DNA from: Desulfomonile tiedjei | GTDB taxonomy: Bacteria; Desulfobacterota; Desulfomonilia; Desulfomonilales; Desulfomonilaceae | NCBI GenBank assembly: GCA_020718965.1 | Contig: DYRE01000052.1 | Location: forward strand, 1 to 10,531 | DNA length: 10,531 nt | Reading direction: 5' to 3' | Shown: positions 6,606 through 10,531 of the stretch, piece by piece | How the letters are laid out: every line of letters begins with the position of its first letter | Numbering within the stretch: position 1 is the stretch's first letter | Translations under genes and position numbers: made by a program | Notes under the pieces: generated by a model | What the model was told of the DNA's origin: nothing | Database searches by the model: none | Seen by the model: only the letters and a program-made list of their open reading frames with translations

Positions 6606-7355
6606 TCATGGCAGAGTCAAGGCCATTGTCTGATTAGATTTCCCTAATATGGGCATAACCCTGCCATCAAATCGCATTCTGATCCCCCCTGCGTTTCCTG
6701 TTATAACTCTAAAACCATCTCTTGCGGTAAAAACCTGAACATCACCTGGGGCCATGATCATTTCCTCCGCAGGACCGCTATCCGACTCCACACGTACCCA
6801 CGAGTTAGCAAGGGCTTTTATCTCCAGAACTTTTTTTCCGGCATGAGGTGGTTGAATGGCAGTTAGAGAAGGTTGCGATTTCTCGGTGCGGCTTGTTTGC
6901 GCGCTGGTAGAAAAGGCATGCTTACCATTAGCGCTAAGATCGGTTGGCGCATCATCAAGGAATAATCGACTGACACCTGTCATTATCAATATTAGCAGCG
7001 ACAGAAAGCCTGCGGCTGTGAGAATTCTAGTAAACCAGATGTTTTGAACCAATTCCATGCCATAAGATTTTTCGACCTCTACGACTGGATGTTCGTCCTT
7101 GAGATAATCCGAAGTTTCCTTCCGGCCAAGAAAATTATCCAGGCGACCGACTGTTTCTTCAGGATCAAGTCCGAGATGTTTTGCGTATGATTTCAAAAAA
7201 CCTTTCACAAACACTATGGGAGGTAACAGGTCATAACGATCATTTTCAAGAAAATCCAAATTGGTCACGGCTATTTTAGTTCTCTCGGAGATATCTTCCA
7301 GACTCTTGCCCTGTTCTTCTCTAATTGCCTTCAGATATGATCCAAAAGATTCCAT
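6606..7355 (-). CDS. rodZ: RodZ-like membrane protein: HTH_25, one membrane helix, DUF4115
   Basis: The product has 249 residues with the full RodZ layout. A Cro/Xre-type HTH_25 domain spans residues 1-70 (FGSYLKAIREEQGKSLEDIS, then TKIAVTNLDFLENDR and FVKGFLKSYAKHLGLDPEE). One membrane segment covers about 111-133, after a short linker. A Ser/Thr/Pro-rich periplasmic linker follows to about 172. A C-terminal DUF4115 domain spans 175-247, with ALANSWVRVESDSG, APGDVQVF and GNAGGIRMRFDGR. In E. coli, RodZ links MreB filaments to the inner membrane and maintains rod shape; I infer the same here. The ATG at 7355 has only a weak AGTAGG ribosome site at about 10 bases. It is shorter than E. coli RodZ (337 residues), mainly in the linkers, as is common in other phyla. 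It is the first gene of the minus-strand series and is divergent from comEC. Confidence 0.88.
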   Translation of the reverse strand: MESFGSYLKAIREEQGKSLEDISERTKIAVTNLDFLENDRYDLLPPIVFVKGFLKSYAKHLGLDPEETVGRLDNFLGRKETSDYLKDEHPVVEVEKSYGMELVQNIWFTRILTAAGFLSLLILIMTGVSRLFLDDAPTDLSANGKHAFSTSAQTSRTEKSQPSLTAIQPPHAGKKVLEIKALANSWVRVESDSGPAEEMIMAPGDVQVFTARDGFRVITGNAGGIRMRFDGRVMPILGKSNQTMALTLP

Positions 7356-7653
7356 GACTAACGAACCTACTCTCGATATTCGAAGTCGGTCTTGGCCTGA
7401 TCAGCCCCAATTACTCAACCAGGATATACTAGCCCATAAAAGTGGTTGATATTCGATAGAGTTCAACGATTTTCATATACCCCGTTATTTCTCCGTGCCA
7501 AATCGTTACATTTCGATTATCATTACCAACTATTCTGATCAAGGATTTATTCAAAATCCGAGAGCAGATCAGGGAAAATTTTTCAATAACGCTTAAAGTA
7601 TTTTTTCATTTTTTTAATTTAACACTGTTTTTGCTCTCCTCAGAAAAAAAGAA
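7356..7653. promoter_or_regulatory. Divergent spacer between the rodZ-like gene and comEC
   Basis: This 298-base AT-rich region must carry promoters for both directions. I see no strong sigma70 pair in either. Small elements present: a palindrome CTGATCAG at 7397-7404, a 9-base direct repeat GATATTCGA at 7375-7383 and 7448-7456, a weak 6-base hairpin at 7543-7559 (GGATTT/AAATCC), and two related copies of GATCAAGGA/GATCAGGGA near 7537 and 7566. No RNA gene or small coding frame is supported. Any of the repeats could be chance. Confidence 0.4.
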
Positions 7654-10242
7654 ATGCCTCAAAAACATCGGTCCATAGGGGAATCATTGGGAATACGGCC
7701 CGGCGCCATTGCCTTGATCGGGATTACCGTCGGTATAATTATCGGAACCAACTGTCTTGAATTCTCAATTTATAAAAACATCTCTTTCATGTCACTTGTT
7801 TTGGCCTTCTCCATAATGTCGGTGGTCTTTAAACGTCCGGCATTGGCATCCACATGCCTGTTGCTGGCATTTACGTGTTCGGGATTGCTTCTGTCCAGCT
7901 ATCCATTCTCTGAGACCCGTCAGTGCGCATCATCATTAAACAAGACTGTCATACAAGCTACAGTGGCGCGCGTTATCTCCGGCAGTCACTCCCACAGGAT
8001 TATACTACTTCAATACGGCGTAATAGTCGAAGGTGAAGAGCGCCTACCTGGTTATGGCCGGTTCAACCTCAGGGATAACTCGTCTCTACTTGCTCCAGGA
8101 GACAGAATCTCTTTCCGGTCAAGCGTCAAAACTCCGGTAAATCGAGGAAATCCCGGGGAATACGACTGGGAAATCGACTGCAAGAGTGAGGGAATATCCT
8201 GGCTGGCAAGCGCCAGAGGACCGGATACTGTGGCTGTCCTAAAATCTGGTTCCGGGTTTTCCATCATGGCTCTAATTTCAAATCTCCGGCAAGCTATGTT
8301 CAGTTTTATCGAAGAAAATTCCTGTTTTTTCTTTGACGTGCACGATGCGCCGTCAGTAAAGGCAATTCATAAGGGGATAATACTCGGGGATCGCGCTGAG
8401 ATTGACAGCGAAATGAATCGTGCATTCTCCCGAAGTGGTCTCATTCATATGCTTTCCGCCTCGGGTTCGCACGTGACTATTGTTGCAGCAATGACCTTGT
8501 TTGTTGTGAAATCGGCGGTACGGTTGTGTCCTAACCTTTTACTCTGGGTTCCCTTGCAAAAAATAGCGGCGCTGTTCTGTATTCCGACAGTTGCAATTTA
8601 CTGCCTGCTGGTTGGTTTGAAGCCCCCCGCAATGAGAGCTGGTATAGTTGGCGTGACTCTAGCCGCAGCGGTGCTTTCAGAACGAAGATGGGATTCAATG
8701 AACAGCCTGGTCGTAGCGGCGCTGGTCATTCTTCTGTTTTACCCATTGTCGATTTTTACTCCCAGTTTTCAACTCTCCTTTGCAGCGGTAACCGGAATAT
8801 TGCTGATCATTCGGACTTCAACATATACTCGGCTGGTATCGTTCTCCGGAAGTCGATCTGACTTGAGCCATGAGGCCAATGGATTATTACAAAGTGCTTT
8901 GAAGCCATTTTATTACGTAGCGCGACCACTCATGGCGTTGCTCATTTGCTCACTAGCGGCGACAATTGCCATAATGCCCCTTATTATCCACCTCTTTCAT
9001 CGCGTTCCAATATACTCATTGCCCGCCAACTTGGCCGCAGACCTTCCTCTCACTCTTGGCCTTTCCCTTGGTCTTGTGTCCGCATTTGTAGGATCTTTAG
9101 ATCCGGCCATTGGCAGAATCCTGATGGTTCCCGCGGATTTTTTTGTATGGCTGGTCATCAAGATCGCTGTTTTCACGGAGAATTTACCCTTTTCAGCCCT
9201 TAAGTTCCCGAATCTCGGATATCCCGGTTTCTTCATCTCATGCGCTACAACGATAGTTACATTCTATTACCTTTTAAGACCGAGGAAACATGCCGGATTA
9301 ATCGTTGCTTCAAGCTGGGTAATATTCATCGCTTTTATGTTCATAGGGCAAACGATCCAGAATCATTCCGAAAAACTTGAGGTAGTTTTTCTGAATGTGG
9401 GCAATGGTGACGCCGCATATGTACGACCGCCAGGGGCAAACGGTTTCCTGATTGACACAGGACCAAGAACCCCATATTTCGATTCCGGTCAATCAATCGT
9501 TGTTCCATTCTTGTTGTGGCAAGCCATTAGCAGTCTAGACACAATTATGATAAGTCATTCTGACGCCGACCATATCGGGGGAACCCTCACAACAATCAAG
9601 AACTTCAAACCGGGGTTTCTTTTTATAAACCAGTCAAATAAGGTCAACCCTATTATTCTGGAATTACGGGATATTGCCAACCAACAGAAAATTCCGGTGT
9701 ATCCCTGTAATTCATCGACGAGAAATTTTTCGATCGGTGAAGTATCAATAAATTTTCTTCATCCTCACCTCATTCGAGACAACTCAACCAAACGCAAATC
9801 TAATGATGAATCAGTGGTAACCCATATAATCTACAGAAATTTCTCTCTTCTATTCACTGGTGATTTAGAAAAAGAGGGGGAACGGGAACTCCTTGGGTCT
9901 CGGGTCAAACTAGGTTCCACCGTGCTGAAAGTTGCGCACCATGGAGGAAAAACGGGCGCGTCATCGCAAGAAATTCTATCTGAAATCAGCCCCAAGATTG
10001 CCGTAATATCAGCGGATTATCCAGCGCAGCGAGGGCTAGCGGCGCGAGAAGTCATAGATCGCTTAAACGCAACAGGCGCCAAAGTGTTCTGGACTGGAAG
10101 AGACGGCGCAATAACTATTGAAACAGACGGTGTAAAACGTGTAGATGTAGTCACCGGCAAAAAGAACCTTAGAACAACTTTTCCAGATATCCTTGAAAGA
10201 ACCCAACTTGACTCAACGCTTCCTTCAGTTGGAAACAATTGA
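7654..10242 (+). CDS. comEC: ComEC/Rec2 DNA-uptake channel protein
   Basis: The frame is intact at 862 residues, within the usual size of full-length ComEC, and should carry transforming single-stranded DNA across the inner membrane. Seen: N-terminal membrane helices (about 17-82); a DUF4131/OB-like region (about 95-195) with NRGNPGEYDWE; the competence domain with KGIILGD (240-246), SGLIHMLSASGSHVTIVAA (261-279), PPAMRAGIVG (324-333) and PSFQLSFAAVTG (370-381); more helices to about 565; and a beta-lactamase-like domain (about 575-830) with FLNVGNGDA, HSDADHIGG (635-643), FTGDLEKEGE (734-743) and KVAHHGGKTGAS (759-770). The usual late N.YGHP motif is not visible; SADYPAQRG (786-794) sits there instead. 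The ATG at 7654 has only an A-rich stretch before it. The next gene lies 93 bases downstream. Assignment is firm; whether the host is naturally transformable is not shown. Confidence 0.96.
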   Translation: MPQKHRSIGESLGIRPGAIALIGITVGIIIGTNCLEFSIYKNISFMSLVLAFSIMSVVFKRPALASTCLLLAFTCSGLLLSSYPFSETRQCASSLNKTVIQATVARVISGSHSHRIILLQYGVIVEGEERLPGYGRFNLRDNSSLLAPGDRISFRSSVKTPVNRGNPGEYDWEIDCKSEGISWLASARGPDTVAVLKSGSGFSIMALISNLRQAMFSFIEENSCFFFDVHDAPSVKAIHKGIILGDRAEIDSEMNRAFSRSGLIHMLSASGSHVTIVAAMTLFVVKSAVRLCPNLLLWVPLQKIAALFCIPTVAIYCLLVGLKPPAMRAGIVGVTLAAAVLSERRWDSMNSLVVAALVILLFYPLSIFTPSFQLSFAAVTGILLIIRTSTYTRLVSFSGSRSDLSHEANGLLQSALKPFYYVARPLMALLICSLAATIAIMPLIIHLFHRVPIYSLPANLAADLPLTLGLSLGLVSAFVGSLDPAIGRILMVPADFFVWLVIKIAVFTENLPFSALKFPNLGYPGFFISCATTIVTFYYLLRPRKHAGLIVASSWVIFIAFMFIGQTIQNHSEKLEVVFLNVGNGDAAYVRPPGANGFLIDTGPRTPYFDSGQSIVVPFLLWQAISSLDTIMISHSDADHIGGTLTTIKNFKPGFLFINQSNKVNPIILELRDIANQQKIPVYPCNSSTRNFSIGEVSINFLHPHLIRDNSTKRKSNDESVVTHIIYRNFSLLFTGDLEKEGERELLGSRVKLGSTVLKVAHHGGKTGASSQEILSEISPKIAVISADYPAQRGLAAREVIDRLNATGAKVFWTGRDGAITIETDGVKRVDVVTGKKNLRTTFPDILERTQLDSTLPSVGNN

Positions 10243-10335
10243 CAATTTATTCTGATGTTGTAGTCAAAAAGAGCTTACTTCTATCGAATCAACGACATTT
10301 TTGTTGCTCCATGCAGGTTTTCTTCTGGAGGGTCC

Positions 10336-10531
10336 ATGAAAAAATTGAGATTCGGAATATTTGTCCGCTCAGTTTTAGTCATAGCTTTATGTATTTGGAT
10401 TCAGCAATCGGCCACGTTAGCGGAATACGCTCAAACCTCATCTGTTAAAGACTCCGAAGGTTTTGCCGGCTCACATAGCTGCCGCAAATGCCATGAGAAA
10501 TTTTATGAATTGTGGGCTCCGTCTCATCATG
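10336..10531 (+). CDS. N-terminal part of an exported c-type cytochrome (runs off the right edge)
   Basis: Only 65 codons are present. The ATG at 10336 has a strong GGAGGG ribosome site (10327-10332). Residues 1-29 form a Sec signal peptide: MKKLRFG, a hydrophobic stretch VLVIALCIWI, and cleavage probably after TLA before E30. The mature start contains GFAGSHSCRKCHEKF, in which C49-x-x-C52-H53 is a haem c attachment motif. The following ELWAPSHH supplies histidines that could serve as distal ligands. The context 'G..SC..CH...Y..W..S.H' is typical of the first haem of cytochrome c554-like or TPR-containing multihaem proteins, which act in periplasmic electron transfer. Total haem count and partner genes lie outside the window. 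It may or may not be transcribed with comEC, 93 bases upstream; no clear terminator was found between them. Confidence 0.8.
   Translation, partial: MKKLRFGIFVRSVLVIALCIWIQQSATLAEYAQTSSVKDSEGFAGSHSCRKCHEKFYELWAPSHH

Noticed and set aside
7375..7456. GATATTCGA direct repeat and other short repeats in the rodZ-comEC spacer as regulator sites
   Set aside because: Nine-base matches in AT-rich DNA are easily random, and no promoter element is aligned with them. They are recorded in the spacer entry only.
7543..7559. GGATTT/AAATCC hairpin upstream of comEC as an attenuator or riboswitch part
   Set aside because: It is a short AT-rich stem, with no second structure and no T-run.
10243..10335. Possible terminator between comEC and the cytochrome gene
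   Set aside because: Only a weak imperfect pairing (CAAC...GTTG around 10288-10305) is present, without a T-run after it.

Overview
This window looks like chromosomal DNA from a Gram-negative bacterium of moderate GC. The gene types fit a Desulfobacterota-like (deltaproteobacterial) host: a large-insert PstC, a PstS of the Pseudomonas/Geobacter type, a RodZ-like protein and a multihaem-type cytochrome. The phylum is an inference; no rRNA or other phylogenetic marker is present. No tRNA, rRNA, CRISPR array, insertion sequence or integrase was seen.

Layout. The left part (about 1-3510) is a phosphate-uptake module on the minus strand. pstS has a Pho-box-like repeat upstream and a strong hairpin downstream. 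It is followed by a very large pstC that runs off the left edge; pstA, pstB and phoU would be expected beyond it. The middle (3602-7355) is a minus-strand series: a RodZ-like membrane HTH protein, a small unrecognised protein, a 294-base gap with a good sigma70-like promoter, an unusual DprA-like protein, and a prepilin peptidase whose likely ATG overlaps the DprA-like stop codon (ATGA). To the right, across a 298-base divergent spacer, comEC (862 codons, intact) reads on the plus strand. It is followed by the first 65 codons of an exported c-type cytochrome.

How the genes fit together. ComEC (inner-membrane DNA channel), a DprA-family protein and a type IV prepilin peptidase are three components classically used in natural transformation, and here they lie within about 6.7 kb. 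The DprA-like protein is the most unusual gene. Its Rossmann core is recognisable but degenerate at the canonical DprA motifs. It also carries an extra C-terminal domain of about 200 residues whose motif pattern (HYT... VSFTE... W..EKEWR) recalls DUF2971/ADP-ribosyltransferase-like proteins of conflict systems. Whether this cluster does DNA uptake, a SLOG-type defence or signalling role, or both, cannot be settled from sequence alone. The peptidase also lacks the usual cysteine pairs of its cytoplasmic loop, and ComEC lacks the usual last histidine motif of its nuclease-like domain.
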